A DNA stretch of 64,000 bases from Bacteroidota bacterium (GCA_030692515.1 JAUXZS010000024.1:434001-498000); one strand, 5' to 3'. Shown: positions 27,901 through 37,297, numbered from the stretch's first letter. A program made the numbers and translations. Notes: generated from the sequence alone by a model not told the origin.

Positions 27901-28874
27901 GTGGGGTTGCTACTACAACAGTAACTGTAATTCCAACGCCTACATTCGCCATAGCTACTTCACCATCAGCTTCAATTTGCGCTGGTAAATCAGTTACAAT
28001 GACTGCTAGTGGATTTTATTCGTCCTACACTTGGGTTACGCCTACTGTAACTGCAGCTTCTTATACTGCAACACCTGGGTCAACAACTTCTTATACTGTT
28101 TTTGCAACAGGAACTGGAGGTTGTAATACTTCAAGTGTAGTTACAATTAATGTAAATACAAACCCATTAACATCTTTAACTGCTACTAATGCAAATTGTA
28201 TAAATCCATGTTCAGGTATGGCAAATGGAGTAACAACTTTAGGAACTGCCCCATATACGTACAGCTTAACCGGTGGCTTGTGTACGAGTTTACCTTGTTC
28301 GAATTTATGTGCTGGTAATTATACTTTAGTAACGAATGATGCGTTTGGTTGTACTTCGGCGAATACTTTCTCAATTTTTGCTCCAACAAATAATATTATT
28401 GCTAACTTAAGTTCTAGCAATACAGCTTGTGGAACATGCTCTACAGGTATTGCAAGTTTAAATGTAACAGGTGGAGTTGGACCGTATACCTACACATGGT
28501 CGCCTACAGGCGGAAACTCTAACACCGCAAGTAACTTAGGAATTGGCTGTTATACAATTATTGTTACCGATGCTGTTGGTTGTTCTGTTGCATCATCAAC
28601 CTGTATTAGTTTTGGTGTTGGGTTACAAAGTGCATTATTTACAAATTCTAGCCTAATAGTTTATCCTAATCCGGCACAAAGTAATGTAACGATAGAATAC
28701 CAAGGTGCATTATTTAATTATGCTTTATATAATAGTTTAGGGCAATTAATTGCAGCCGATCAAAACAATCAAAATAAAACAACTATTAATTTAAATGAAT
28801 TTGCAAAAGGAATTTATTTAATTGAAGTTGAAATTGGAACTGATAAATTCAGAAAGAAACTAATTATCGAATAA
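24933..28874 (+). CDS. Secreted subtilisin-like S8 protease with Ig/PKD repeats and type A T9SS tail
   Basis: The start chosen is the ATG at 24933 (MKKLLSAIIICLCINPLVSQ signal peptide), giving 1313 residues; the frame is open from an ATG at 24879. After a propeptide, the S8 domain carries Asp163 (VAVVDNAV), His221 (HGTHCAGIAG) and Ser377 (GTSMAC). Then come a PKD domain (about 465-540), a jelly-roll-like domain (about 545-715), another PKD and several Ig-like repeats with the pattern ICAGxxxTxTASGATxYxWSTG, followed by SprB-like repeats. The tail is a type A sorting signal (IVYPNPAQSNVTIEY, then GIYLIEVEI...KKLIIE). It should be secreted or surface-attached and degrade protein outside the cell. 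Confidence 0.93.
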   Translation: MKKLLSAIIICLCINPLVSQTVYPNQVDGEIYVKFTKSALKEVSKDDPNNIPISKLVSVNKILTKYGVTRAYKPFYQADDDAKLPYILKFEFTQIQKVDAFIYELKNVPGIEYAEMVTLNFTDALPNDPTFGAHLNQINAQNAWNVFNSTANGNSNITVAVVDNAVRWTHADLVANTFTNTLEIPGNLIDDDGNGYIDDVNGWDAADNDNNPIPTNNAMTHGTHCAGIAGARTDNATGVASIGWNLKIIPVKCQTNTGSTTGISAGYQGIIYAAKLKARVISCSWGGTGAPSAAQQSVIDYAWSRGCIVIVSAGNDNNAVLHYPAAYNNVYSVASVAGSNVKSSFSCFGTWVDISAPGENINSTLANSGYGNMSGTSMACPLVAGLAGLMLSKCSFMSQTDVLNCISSTAVNIYSIAANSAYVSGNQLGAGRIEAFAAMNCAAAFLTYPPVANFFTLTRNICPNIPVSFIDSSLYAPTNFTWTFQGGTPATSTSSNPTVQWASPGTYSVSLLAANANGSNLKVKTSYITVAGPIALPLIEGFQASQFLPSNWTPYNVNNDLNYYVRQTGVGGFGTSTVCAMYDNYNIDAAPDRDEMRTPKYTFGNVVSARLRFDVAYKPYDTQYSDTLEVRVSTNCGLTWSSIYSKGGAVLATSPGTFQASTFIPAAGEWRKDTIDVSALTAGQGNVMFSFVNRGHYGQAMYLDNINLAFPTPTMNFNAPGTICAGANLNLTNTSTGAATYTWVMTGGTPASSNATNPTVSYASAGVYSITLMGTNGTSTASITQTVNVINGPVISVTTPTICAGNSGTLTASGATSYTWSTGPFTPTMSASPLTTTVYTVTGSNGTCSSNKTGTIVVTPNPTVSVSNQSICAGGTATITASGATTYSWSTGFTGNPLIVSPVINTTYTVIGTTTGCTNTKTVSVTIGASLSVLINTNPSTKCATGSATLTASGASNYTWTPGGSNAVSIVVNQPTTTNYTLVGTNGACSGVATTTVTVIPTPTFAIATSPSASICAGKSVTMTASGFYSSYTWVTPTVTAASYTATPGSTTSYTVFATGTGGCNTSSVVTINVNTNPLTSLTATNANCINPCSGMANGVTTLGTAPYTYSLTGGLCTSLPCSNLCAGNYTLVTNDAFGCTSANTFSIFAPTNNIIANLSSSNTACGTCSTGIASLNVTGGVGPYTYTWSPTGGNSNTASNLGIGCYTIIVTDAVGCSVASSTCISFGVGLQSALFTNSSLIVYPNPAQSNVTIEYQGALFNYALYNSLGQLIAADQNNQNKTTINLNEFAKGIYLIEVEIGTDKFRKKLIIE

Positions 28875-28898
28875 TAAAAAATAAAATCTAATAAAAAA

Positions 28899-28927
28899 GG
28901 TCGGGAAAAAATTCTCGACCTTTTTTT
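28899..28927. terminator. Bidirectional terminator between convergent genes
   Basis: GGTCGGGAAAA - TTCTCGACC stem with an A run before and TTTTTTT after it, centred between the protease stop and the end of the glycosyltransferase gene. Confidence 0.85.
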
Positions 28928-29903
28928 ATTTTAAATCTTTAATAAAAGAAACGTCAATATCATTCATGCACTTAAAATGTCCTTTAGGGCAAGCGTTGTA
29001 ACCAAGCTTTGAGCACGGACGACATTCCAATTTTTTAACTTCTAAAATTTTATTTTCTGAGTTTGGTAAGTAAGGCGCCATACCAAACTCTGGAATTGTA
29101 TTTCCCCAAAGCGAAATTATTTTTTTATTATATGCAGAAGCAATGTGCATTAAACCCGTATCGGAACTTATTACCCATTCTGCCTGTTTAATTATAGACG
29201 CACTTTGATTGATTGTATACAACCCACAAGTGTTTATTATTTGCGGGAATTGTTTTTTTAATTCGTCACCAATTATATAATCGTCTTTACTTCCTAGAAT
29301 AACAATCTGTAAATTCGTATTTTGGCAAATTTGCGCCAATTTATTTAACGGAATTTTTTTTGTGTAATAAGAACCGCCAACTACAAGGGCAATAAATGAT
29401 TTTTGACTTTGATTAGTAATAAGTGTATTAATATCAACCTCGTCGTTTGAATGAATGAAATAATCCAACCCATAACCATCATTTTTCACGCCAAGTTGTT
29501 CAACAGCTTCAAAATAACGGTCAACAATATGATTATTTGGTAATTTGTTAATGAGTTTAAAATTTACCGCCAAGAATTTTTGGAGGTTAAGTTTATTGAA
29601 GGAATAACTTTTAACTTTTAATTTTTTCTTTAATCGTAGGCTACGAAGATTCTTGTGCAAATCAATTATTACATCAAAATTTTCGGGTTTTAATTGCTCG
29701 TATATTTCTGAAACATCCTTATTAAAAGTATGTAGTTTATCAATATTTGGGTTATTGCTTAATATATTTTTAAAAACTTCTTTCGTTACAAAATGAATTT
29801 CAGTTCCAATTAATTGTTTTTTTGCGCAACGAATAATGGGTGTAGTTAAAACTATATCTCCAATAGAACTAAACCGTATTATTAATATTTTTTTTATTTG
29901 CAC
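28926..29903 (-). CDS. Glycosyltransferase family 9 (heptosyltransferase-like)
   Basis: 325 residues with the GT9 pattern: N-terminal KKILIIRFSSIGDIVLTTPIIR, a mid-protein donor-binding part with SFIALVVGGSYYTKKIPLNKLAQI, and IISSDTGLMHIASAYNKKIISLWGNTIPEFGMAPY, where the DTGLMHIA motif is typical. A C-terminal Cys cluster (KLECRPCSKLGYNACPKGHFKCM) is common in Bacteroidota members. It adds a sugar to LPS core or a related glycan on the inner membrane. Eleven bases downstream of the EamA transporter gene, so cotranscribed with it. Confidence 0.92.
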   Translation of the reverse strand: MQIKKILIIRFSSIGDIVLTTPIIRCAKKQLIGTEIHFVTKEVFKNILSNNPNIDKLHTFNKDVSEIYEQLKPENFDVIIDLHKNLRSLRLKKKLKVKSYSFNKLNLQKFLAVNFKLINKLPNNHIVDRYFEAVEQLGVKNDGYGLDYFIHSNDEVDINTLITNQSQKSFIALVVGGSYYTKKIPLNKLAQICQNTNLQIVILGSKDDYIIGDELKKQFPQIINTCGLYTINQSASIIKQAEWVISSDTGLMHIASAYNKKIISLWGNTIPEFGMAPYLPNSENKILEVKKLECRPCSKLGYNACPKGHFKCMNDIDVSFIKDLK

Positions 29904-29914
29904 AATTAAAAGTA

Positions 29915-30808
29915 TTAATTCTTTGCCAATTTTTTTTCTTTAAAGCTTTTTAAATATGAATTTAAAAAAATGGCCAGTAAAATAATCAAAACTCCTACAT
30001 AGAACGTAGGTTTAAGTTCTTTATTTTCGTTATAAAATAAAATTGCCCAGATAATACCATACACAGTTTCTAAATTAACTGTTAATACAATAGTATACGG
30101 ACTTATGTATTTTGAAAGGTTAACCGAAGCAATAAATGGAAAAACAGTACAAACCAAACTCAATAGTAATAAACCAATAATTGAGGAATTATCCACCACA
30201 AAAAATTCTGTTTTAAAATTTCCATTCAATGCTAAGAAAATAGTTAAACTTAATAGAGCTGCACTTAATTCATAAAAACTAATTACACCTGACCTTAATT
30301 GGTGAGCAATAATACTATTAAACACACTAAACAATGAGGATGTGAAGGCGGCAAACACTCCAAGCAAAATACCCAACCAATATTCTGTTTCAATAGAAAA
30401 AATTAAGGCAATACCTCCCATAATAATAAGGCCTATAATAACCTCATAAAAGCGAACTTTACGTTTAAAAATAATTGGTTCAATAATTGAGCTAAATAAT
30501 GTGCCGGTACTAAAAGCAACCATGGTTACACTAATATTAGAAACCTTTATGGCTCCATAAAATGCTAGCCAATGCACCATTATAATTACCCCTATTCCAC
30601 TTAATTGCCAGAAATGTTTAGTCGAAACTTTTAAACTTTGTTTAGTAAATTTTAAATACATAAACATTACTGCCACCGTTATTAAAATACGAAACCAAAC
30701 CAACTGATAAGCATCTGTATTAATAAATCGTCCTAAAACAGGAGAGAAGCCCCAAATAAACACAATTATATGGAGGAGTAAATAATGTTTATTTATATCT
30801 TTAAACAC
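29915..30808 (-). CDS. EamA/DMT family transporter
   Basis: 297 residues with ten predicted membrane helices in two EamA repeats, typical of drug/metabolite exporters (HYLLLHIIVFIWGFSPVLGRFI start; second repeat begins near LGVFAAFTSSLFSVFNSIIAHQL). The substrate is unknown. The only plausible start is a GTG at 30808. A consensus promoter (30814-30843) ends five bases before it, so the mRNA would be leaderless or nearly so. It is divergent from the cysteine desulfurase gene, with 24 bases between the start codons. Confidence 0.88.
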   Translation of the reverse strand: MFKDINKHYLLLHIIVFIWGFSPVLGRFINTDAYQLVWFRILITVAVMFMYLKFTKQSLKVSTKHFWQLSGIGVIIMVHWLAFYGAIKVSNISVTMVAFSTGTLFSSIIEPIIFKRKVRFYEVIIGLIIMGGIALIFSIETEYWLGILLGVFAAFTSSLFSVFNSIIAHQLRSGVISFYELSAALLSLTIFLALNGNFKTEFFVVDNSSIIGLLLLSLVCTVFPFIASVNLSKYISPYTIVLTVNLETVYGIIWAILFYNENKELKPTFYVGVLIILLAIFLNSYLKSFKEKKLAKN

Positions 30809-30813
30809 GATTG

Positions 30814-30843
30814 CAAAGATAATTTATTGACCATGATAAACAA
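30814..30843 (-). promoter_or_regulatory. Consensus Bacteroidetes promoter for the EamA/GT9 operon
   Basis: On the minus strand TTG (30843-30841), 19 bases, TATCTTTG (30821-30814), a full match to TAnnTTTG with normal spacing. It overlaps the first codons of the divergent cysteine desulfurase gene. Confidence 0.65.
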
Positions 30844-31957
30844 CTTAATTTATTTTGATAATAACGCTACCACAAAGGTTGATAAAGAAGTAATTGAAAC
30901 AATTGTTCCTTTTTTTGATGAAAATTACGGGAACGCTGCAAGTAAACTACATGCTTTTGGATGGGTAGCGCAAGCTGCGGTAGAAAAAGCTACTCAACAA
31001 ATTGCAAAATTAATTAATTGCGAAGAGTCTGAAATAATTTTCACATCAGGAGCTACTGAATCTGTTAACCTAGCATTAAAGGGAATTTTTGAAGCTTACA
31101 AAACAAAAGGTAACCATATTATTACTTGTAAAACTGAGCACAAAGCAGTTTTAGATACTTGCTTGGATTTAGAAACAAAAGGTGCACAAATAACTTATTT
31201 AAATGTTGATAAAGAAGGCTTAATTAATTTAGATGAGCTAAAAGCCGCCATAAAACCTACAACAATTTTAGTTAGTATTATGGGTGCTAATAATGAAACA
31301 GGTGTTATTCAACCATTAGAAGCAATATCTGAAATATGCAATTCTAAAAATATTATTTTCTTTAGTGATGCTACACAATTTGTTGGGAAAGAACGCTGCG
31401 ATGTAAACGAACTTGGAATTCATTGCATGGCATTTAGCGCTCATAAAATGTATGGTCCAAAAGGCATTGGTGCTTTATATGTTCGAAGAAAAAATCCAAG
31501 AGTTAATTTAATTGAACAAATAAATGGCGGAGGGCATCAAAATGGCAAACGTTCAGGCACTTTAAATGTGCCTTTAGTTGCGGGGTTTGGTAAAGCCGCT
31601 GAAATTTTTGAAAATAATTTTTGGGAAATGGGGGCTCATGTTTCTAAACTAAAAAATTTCTTCGAGCATCAACTTTTAGATATTGAAGGCTTAAGAATAA
31701 ATGGAAGCACAAAACATAGAGTTTGTAATACAAGTAACATTTGTTTTCCGAAAAATAAAAAAATTACAAGCTTATTAAATAAATTTGCTTTTTCCAGCGG
31801 CTCTGCATGCTCATCTGCAAACCAAGAGCCTTCGCACGTTTTAACTGCAATGGGATTAGGCGATGAAGAAATAAAAAACTCTTTTCGATTTTCTTTCGGG
31901 AAAAATAATACACTGGAAGAAGTAAAATTGATTATTGAAGAAATAATAAATTTGTAA
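30833..31957 (+). CDS. Cysteine desulfurase (IscS/NifS family)
   Basis: The start chosen is the ATG at 30833 (MINNLIYFDNNATTKVD), giving 374 residues; an ATG at 30785 would add 16 residues that the family does not have and that overlap the divergent promoter. PLP-binding Lys205 lies in FSAHKMYGPKG and the catalytic Cys326 in SSGSACSSANQEPSH. The enzyme takes sulfur from cysteine for Fe-S clusters and thiolated tRNA. No IscU or SufE-like gene adjoins. A partial copy of its last ~30 codons occurs at 34938-35030. Confidence 0.93.
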   Translation: MINNLIYFDNNATTKVDKEVIETIVPFFDENYGNAASKLHAFGWVAQAAVEKATQQIAKLINCEESEIIFTSGATESVNLALKGIFEAYKTKGNHIITCKTEHKAVLDTCLDLETKGAQITYLNVDKEGLINLDELKAAIKPTTILVSIMGANNETGVIQPLEAISEICNSKNIIFFSDATQFVGKERCDVNELGIHCMAFSAHKMYGPKGIGALYVRRKNPRVNLIEQINGGGHQNGKRSGTLNVPLVAGFGKAAEIFENNFWEMGAHVSKLKNFFEHQLLDIEGLRINGSTKHRVCNTSNICFPKNKKITSLLNKFAFSSGSACSSANQEPSHVLTAMGLGDEEIKNSFRFSFGKNNTLEEVKLIIEEIINL

Positions 31958-31975
31958 GTTTATTATTTCTTCAAT
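31934..31975 (+). terminator. Inverted repeat across the cysteine desulfurase stop codon
   Basis: ATTGAAGAAATAATAAA (31934-31950) pairs perfectly with TTTATTATTTCTTCAAT (31959-31975); the stop codon lies in the loop region. It could fold as a long AT-rich terminator or mark a past duplication event. Confidence 0.5.
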
Positions 31976-31987
31976 AAATCTTTAAAA

Positions 31988-34731
31988 TTAAAATTTACAA
32001 AGTTTAATATGATCGCTTACACCATCGCGGTTTAAAATCAACATATAAATGCCATTCGAAATATTTTCGATATTTATAGTTGTATTAAATTCACCAGTTT
32101 GTTTTCCGAAGTTTTCATTTTTAATTTCTTTTCCATTAAGATCAATAATCTGTAACTTAATTCTGTGCTATTCAATCCTGAAACGGAAACGCTATAAACA
32201 CCATAACCAGGATTTGGAAACACATTAAAACTAGAGTTACTTAAAAAAGAATTGTTAGATACGTCTGTTATAATTGGGCATGCAAAAACTCCAGGTGTTT
32301 TTTGTATTGCATTTGCCCTTCTGCCAACAGCTGATAAAGGGCCTCTTGCTCTTACACTAAACCAATGTGTTTGTGTGCTTAATGTATTTGGAATAACAAA
32401 TGAAGTTGTAGTTGATGTGCCTACAGAATCCATATAAACGTTTCCTAATTTAAAAACATCATACGATGTTGCACCAGCGGCAGCGTTCCAAGTTAACTTT
32501 ACAGAATCCGGACAAGCCCATGCAACACTGATACTTGTTGGAAGCGGAATAATTGAAAAACTTGTGTCACTTTCTGCTGAGTAAACGCCGCGATTTATTC
32601 TAACCTTACATTGACCAGACAATGCGCTTGGAACAGTCCAATTAAAATAACGTTGTGTGCCTGCAATTGCAGTACTAATATTTGTCCATGATGTTCCATT
32701 ATTAATTGTGTATTGTAATGTTTGTGTACCAACAGTTTCTAATGCATCCCAACGAATTGTTTCTATTTGAGTAGGCACAAACCCTTCACCACCTATTGGA
32801 TAGGTAATAGTATAGCCATCCATTTCAAATATCCAAGTTACAAAATACTCTTGAGGCCCCATTGGAACCGAAGCCCCATTAACAGTAACCACATAATTAC
32901 CTGCTGTAGGATTATTAATTGTTACTTGTTCATGATTATTTCGAACGTCAATACCAGGAACGGCTAAACTATTTAAGTTTGTTGCATTTGGTGTAAAATC
33001 TAAAATTAAAGGATTAAATACTATTGAAGATGGATTAGTGACTGTAGTATTTAAGTTATTTACTAGGGCAACCGAAGCACTCACTGCTGCTTGATAATCA
33101 TGCCAATAGGTCATCACTTTCATTTTTCTTACGCCAGCAGGAACAATTATACTATGTGTATTAACACCTGCATTACTTATAATACCACTTAAATAATTAG
33201 CGGCTTCAATTGCCTGTACTGCTTTTAATGCATTTACTCTACCATAACCATATCCGAAATCAGGACCTGCGTTTCCTAAGTCATCGGCAGTGTTCATCAC
33301 AATAGCCTTCATTAAACCACTTTTTGGATTATTATTACTGTTAAGGGATCTATAAGCTTCGTAAAGTTGAGCGAAAACTCCTGCGATTGCAGGACAAGAC
33401 ATAGAAGTACCAGTTTTGTTTACATACGTATTTGGGTTTGACGTAGAGTATACACTTGTTCCAACAGCGCTTACTTCCGGCTTTAAACGACCATCGTGAG
33501 CCGGCCCGCGACTTGAAGAATTATTTCTCACATCCAAATAATCTAAATTTGCAACTGCAATAGAGTTTTTCGAATGCTTATGTCCACCTGTTACATTTCC
33601 CCAACCAGCTCCTGCGCCATAATTGCAATTAGAAGTTCCATTATTACCTGCTGAAAAAACATGTATTAATTCAGGCATTGCTAAATTTTGAATGTCTAAT
33701 TTTTGAGCGCGAGTTGTGTAACCTGCATTACAACCATCAGAATATGAAGTTGAAATAATTCTAATTCCTAACGAACCATAATGAGAGGTAATACTATCAA
33801 AACCTTGATAGTTTGGTGATGCATTATAGGCATAAAGCTCGGCACCCCAAGCCATACCACGCGTTAAAGGATTTAGATTTCCTCCTCCAAAGATTGTTCC
33901 AGCGCAATGGTCGCCATGATCGCCAATGTTATTTGTCATAAACTGCATTGGTAAACGGCCCGTGTAATCAATATGAGGCCCAATAATTCCATCATCTTGC
34001 AGCATAACTACGCTACCCGCACCATTAAATTTTCTTCCGCCAGAATAATCAGTTGCAATTGCGTTACTGCGATGATCTGTTCTTCCAACATTATTATCTA
34101 GCTTTGGAGTATCGTCAACCAATTCAGCAGAGCACACAAAAGGTAAATTTACAAAATCAAGAATTTCATTTTTATTAATCCAAACCACAAACCAATGCAT
34201 ACTTTTATCTTCATAAGAAATTTTATATCCATTTGCTTGAAGGTATCCTTTCATGAAATCAAAAGAAATGTTTGAATAACTAGTAAAACTTATACCAATA
34301 TTATTGCCTTTTACCGCATATCCTGGAAAGTTTTTTTCATTAAGGGCTATGGACAATTCATTTAATAATTTGTATTCTGGCTTTATAGAATAGACTCCTC
34401 TAATTCCAAAATTTGCTAGTTCGGCAATGTTGGTATTTCGTTTTATCGACGCCATGTAGGTATTAGTTGGTAGATACAATAAAAGATCAATTCCTTTTTC
34501 TGATAGTTGTTTTTTTTGTGCCGTAGAAGGAATATCTAAAAACTGTATATAACGGTAATAATTACCACTAAATATTTCATTAACCAAAGGCTGAATATCC
34601 TTCACTTGTTCAAAATTTGATTGTAATTCAACTGTTCCACTTGAAAGCAACAGATTATAAGAATTATTTTTTTGAGCAATAAAATTTAACTGAATTAAAA
34701 TTGCTGCATAAATGGCTAATGTTTTTCTCAT
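31988..34731 (-). pseudogene. Secreted S8 subtilase, frameshifted within its T9SS sorting domain
   Basis: The main frame (32074-34731, 885 codons) has a signal peptide, an N-terminal propeptide, and an S8 domain with catalytic Asp246 (LQDDGI), His272 (HGDHCAG) and Ser443 (GTSMSC). A jelly-roll-like domain, an Ig-like domain and a fibronectin III-like domain (about 745-825) follow. The sorting domain starts normally at NVFPNPGYGVYSVSV but loses its frame near 32156-32160. In the other frame the family sequence continues as LQIIDLNGKEIKNENFGKQ and ends with GIYMLILNRDGVSD...LCKF at a stop at 31988. One missing base, probably in an A run, explains it. Without the last strands the protein should not be exported by T9SS. 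It may also be a sequencing or assembly error, in which case this is an intact gene. Confidence 0.85.
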
Positions 34732-34937
34732 CTTAAAATTTGTATAAATTAGATTACGACAATATAAATATTAAACATTGAAAAAACCAAAAAGTTTGAG
34801 GTTTTTAACGTTTTTAATTAAGCGACATCAAAAAGCGTTAAATAAATATTATAAAATGCCCCTAAATTTTTCCTAAAAAAAATTATTTCTATTTAATCCA
34901 AAGAAATAGTTATTTTAAAATAGTGTCAAACAATTGC

Positions 34938-35030
34938 AAAATAAAAAGCCCAATACTATTCTGGTTTGGAAAAAATAATACTCTAGAAGAAGCAAAATTA
35001 ATTATTGAAGAAATTAAGATTTGTAACTGA
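34938..35030 (+). pseudogene. Remnant copy of the cysteine desulfurase C-terminus
   Basis: The + strand frame ending in TGA at 35028-35030 reads FWFGKNNTLEEAKLIIEEIK, which matches the end of the cysteine desulfurase at 31870-31957 (FSFGKNNTLEEVKLIIEEII). No start codon or upstream part of the enzyme is present. The two copies are in the same orientation on either side of the frameshifted subtilase gene. The rest of 34732-35438 has no recognisable gene except a doubtful 50-codon frame at 35192-35344 (MDQNRLLLEQMKYTEAKKYS), which I do not call. Confidence 0.75.
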
Positions 35031-35438
35031 AATTGATCTAATAACTTATTTCTTTTCCAACTTCTCAAGTATTTCCAGTAAAATTTTATTTTGGTTTTCG
35101 AGATGAAAAAGTATTAGCTAAATCATAACAAGTGGCATCAAAAGTAGTTGTATCATATTAGAAATAAATAACCTCAAAACAAATGCATATTATGGATCAA
35201 AACAGACTTCTTTTGGAGCAAATGAAGTACACGGAGGCCAAAAAGTATTCCAAAAAAATAACAAAAAAGAAACCCATTTCACCAGCAAGCTGCTTAATCC
35301 AAAGTGGAAGATTATCTAATCGAGCTAAATTTTATTTATTTTAAGTATAATAATCTAAGAATGTGTTTTCGGCTAGTGTTTAACTCATTTTTATTTTATT
35401 TTTCTTAAGCCTCTTTAAAAAGCTTTCATTCTTGCCCG

Positions 35439-36896
35439 CTATATATTTTTTCTCTTTAGAACCTGTCCCCTTGGTTCATCACTGACATGGAGGGCAATTT
35501 CGGAATGCAGGAACTGTGCGGCCTCTGCTGAATCTTTTACCTTAGAAGCAATACGCTCTAACATTTCTGATTCAAACATATTTAATACACTACCCCTCAC
35601 TCCAACATCTCTCCATTGAGACAAGGGTTTACAGCCCGCTAAGATTCCCCGAGCCAGTGCTAGCGAATCCAGTATAGCTTGATTGGCCCCTTGCCCTTTA
35701 AATGGGCTCATAGGATGAGCTGCATCTCCTATGAGAGTAACACTTCCCCATTGCTTCAATAATTCCGGCTTTAGCAATTCTCGGTCATACACAGGGTAAC
35801 CCGAAATCTGAGCTTCCAAGGTTGCTGATAAAATCTGAGGGATGGGATCGTGCCATTGAGTTCTACGACATGCTTCTTCCTTAAGTGCATGAGTTCCTTG
35901 AGCACTTAACATCTTAGCATCATTTTCTGACATTGGAAAACTAAGTTGCCACATAACCGAGTCCGACGAATAAGGCATGATGTAGATTCGCTCATTGCCA
36001 TTTGCTGTTTGAAATACCGTAGAGGAGTCCAGCAAAGAGCTGTTAAGTCCTTTTAAAGCGTTCAAAGGACAAATCCCTAAAATAACAATACAGCCAAGGT
36101 ACCTTAACGGTGTTATATCTTCACCAATCAATAACTTCCGCACCGAACTACGAATACCATCTGCTCCAACAACAAGATCAGCCTTGGCGCTCTTTATCTC
36201 ACCTTTCACTTGAAAGATTAGTTCAACACCATTGCCTTCATCTTCTTTAAAATCTACTAACTGGTGTCCCCATTGCACTGCCTCATGCCCACCGAGTTGC
36301 TCAAGCAGAGCTAAGCGTAAAGACTGCCTTGCAATATGCATATTTGTTCGCTTGGGAGACGATCTCGCATCTGACTTCATCCACTTTCTCATACCCCATT
36401 CACCTATCACTTTTCCTTCTGTAGTATGAACCACATGTCTTGTTGAAATCACTGATTCTTTTAACGAGAAAACACCCAATCCCTCAATTGCTTTACTAGC
36501 CTGTTGCAGAGTGAGTCCATAGCCTTGAGATCTAGCATTAAAACCGTTATCACGCTCATAAATGGTAAACGGAATTCCACGGTGTAAACAAGCCACAGCT
36601 AAAGCCACACCTCCTATACCACCGCCGATTATAGCAACGTTTGGGTAGTTTTCTTTATCAGCAATGATAAGGCTACTAGAATAAAGCAACCCAGATCCAA
36701 CACATTTTAAGCAAGAAATTAGGTGGCCATTAGGGCGAATTGCAGCTATTCCTTCGCTCCTAGTTTTTTTAAATTGTTCGCAAGCAATTTGGTAGCGGAG
36801 CCGAGCTTTCTTTCCGAGTCTTCGCTTTTTTTTTCCGCATCCCTGGCATTCCTCACAAATAACCCATTGAGTCTCTATATTTTCTAACTTTTTCAA
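35439..36896 (-). CDS. FAD-dependent monooxygenase with N-terminal DnaJ-type zinc-finger segment
   Basis: 485 residues. The N-terminus (about 12-75) has a CEECQGCG motif and, after a basic stretch, CLKCVGSG, like two halves of a DnaJ CxxCxGxG zinc finger. A PHBH-type FAD enzyme follows: dinucleotide-binding GGGIGGVALAVAC with ERD at the end of the fold, DLVVGADGIRSSVR, and the FAD ribityl-binding LIGDAAHPMSPFKGQGANQAI. It probably hydroxylates an aromatic or other small substrate. By eye the gene is clearly more GC-rich than its neighbours and lies in a scar-filled region, so it may have been acquired from elsewhere. No partner gene is adjacent. Confidence 0.88.
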   Translation of the reverse strand: MKKLENIETQWVICEECQGCGKKKRRLGKKARLRYQIACEQFKKTRSEGIAAIRPNGHLISCLKCVGSGLLYSSSLIIADKENYPNVAIIGGGIGGVALAVACLHRGIPFTIYERDNGFNARSQGYGLTLQQASKAIEGLGVFSLKESVISTRHVVHTTEGKVIGEWGMRKWMKSDARSSPKRTNMHIARQSLRLALLEQLGGHEAVQWGHQLVDFKEDEGNGVELIFQVKGEIKSAKADLVVGADGIRSSVRKLLIGEDITPLRYLGCIVILGICPLNALKGLNSSLLDSSTVFQTANGNERIYIMPYSSDSVMWQLSFPMSENDAKMLSAQGTHALKEEACRRTQWHDPIPQILSATLEAQISGYPVYDRELLKPELLKQWGSVTLIGDAAHPMSPFKGQGANQAILDSLALARGILAGCKPLSQWRDVGVRGSVLNMFESEMLERIASKVKDSAEAAQFLHSEIALHVSDEPRGQVLKRKNI

Positions 36897-37057
36897 TCTT
36901 CTTTTTTTAGTTTGATTTTTAAAATCTTCTAAGAAAAAAACGTAGCCGATAAAACAGATTCTGGGTCTAATAGCAAAGTCAAGTTCTTCAGTTTTTCTAA
37001 TTTTTTATTGGAGTTCCTAATATCGTTCTTAATTCTTATAGTTAGTTTTAAATTCCG

Positions 37058-37297
37058 ATGCAGTTGAACATAATGCATAACGTATTGCAAGTTGGGGCAG
37101 AGTTGTTAAAAAAAATTAAACAATCTTTCGCACAACCTACTTTATTTAAAGATAATCAAGGTTTGTGGCTTTACAAAGAAAAATTAAAAAATAGCGCGGC
37201 CGACTTTGTAAATCCGAGCATTTATAATATGATTGCCAACACACTTCTTGTTTTCACTAACAATAAAGTAAAACATTTTAAAATGCTTAATACATAG
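37058..37297 (+). CDS. Possible small protein, unknown
   Basis: 79 codons with no signal, no membrane segment and no recognised motif (contains SFAQPTLFKDNQGLWLYKEKLK). It sits in a region with insertion scars between the FAD monooxygenase and the tRNA-like remnant. It could be a decayed fragment or a chance frame. Confidence 0.25.
   Translation: MQLNIMHNVLQVGAELLKKIKQSFAQPTLFKDNQGLWLYKEKLKNSAADFVNPSIYNMIANTLLVFTNNKVKHFKMLNT

Noticed and set aside
35192-35344. 50-codon frame (MDQNRLLLEQMKYTEAKKYS...)
   Set aside because: Short, no family match and in a decayed region; could be real but not supportable.
37058-37297. Transposase or integrase fragment
   Set aside because: No catalytic motif or similarity to known recombinases can be seen in the 79 codons.
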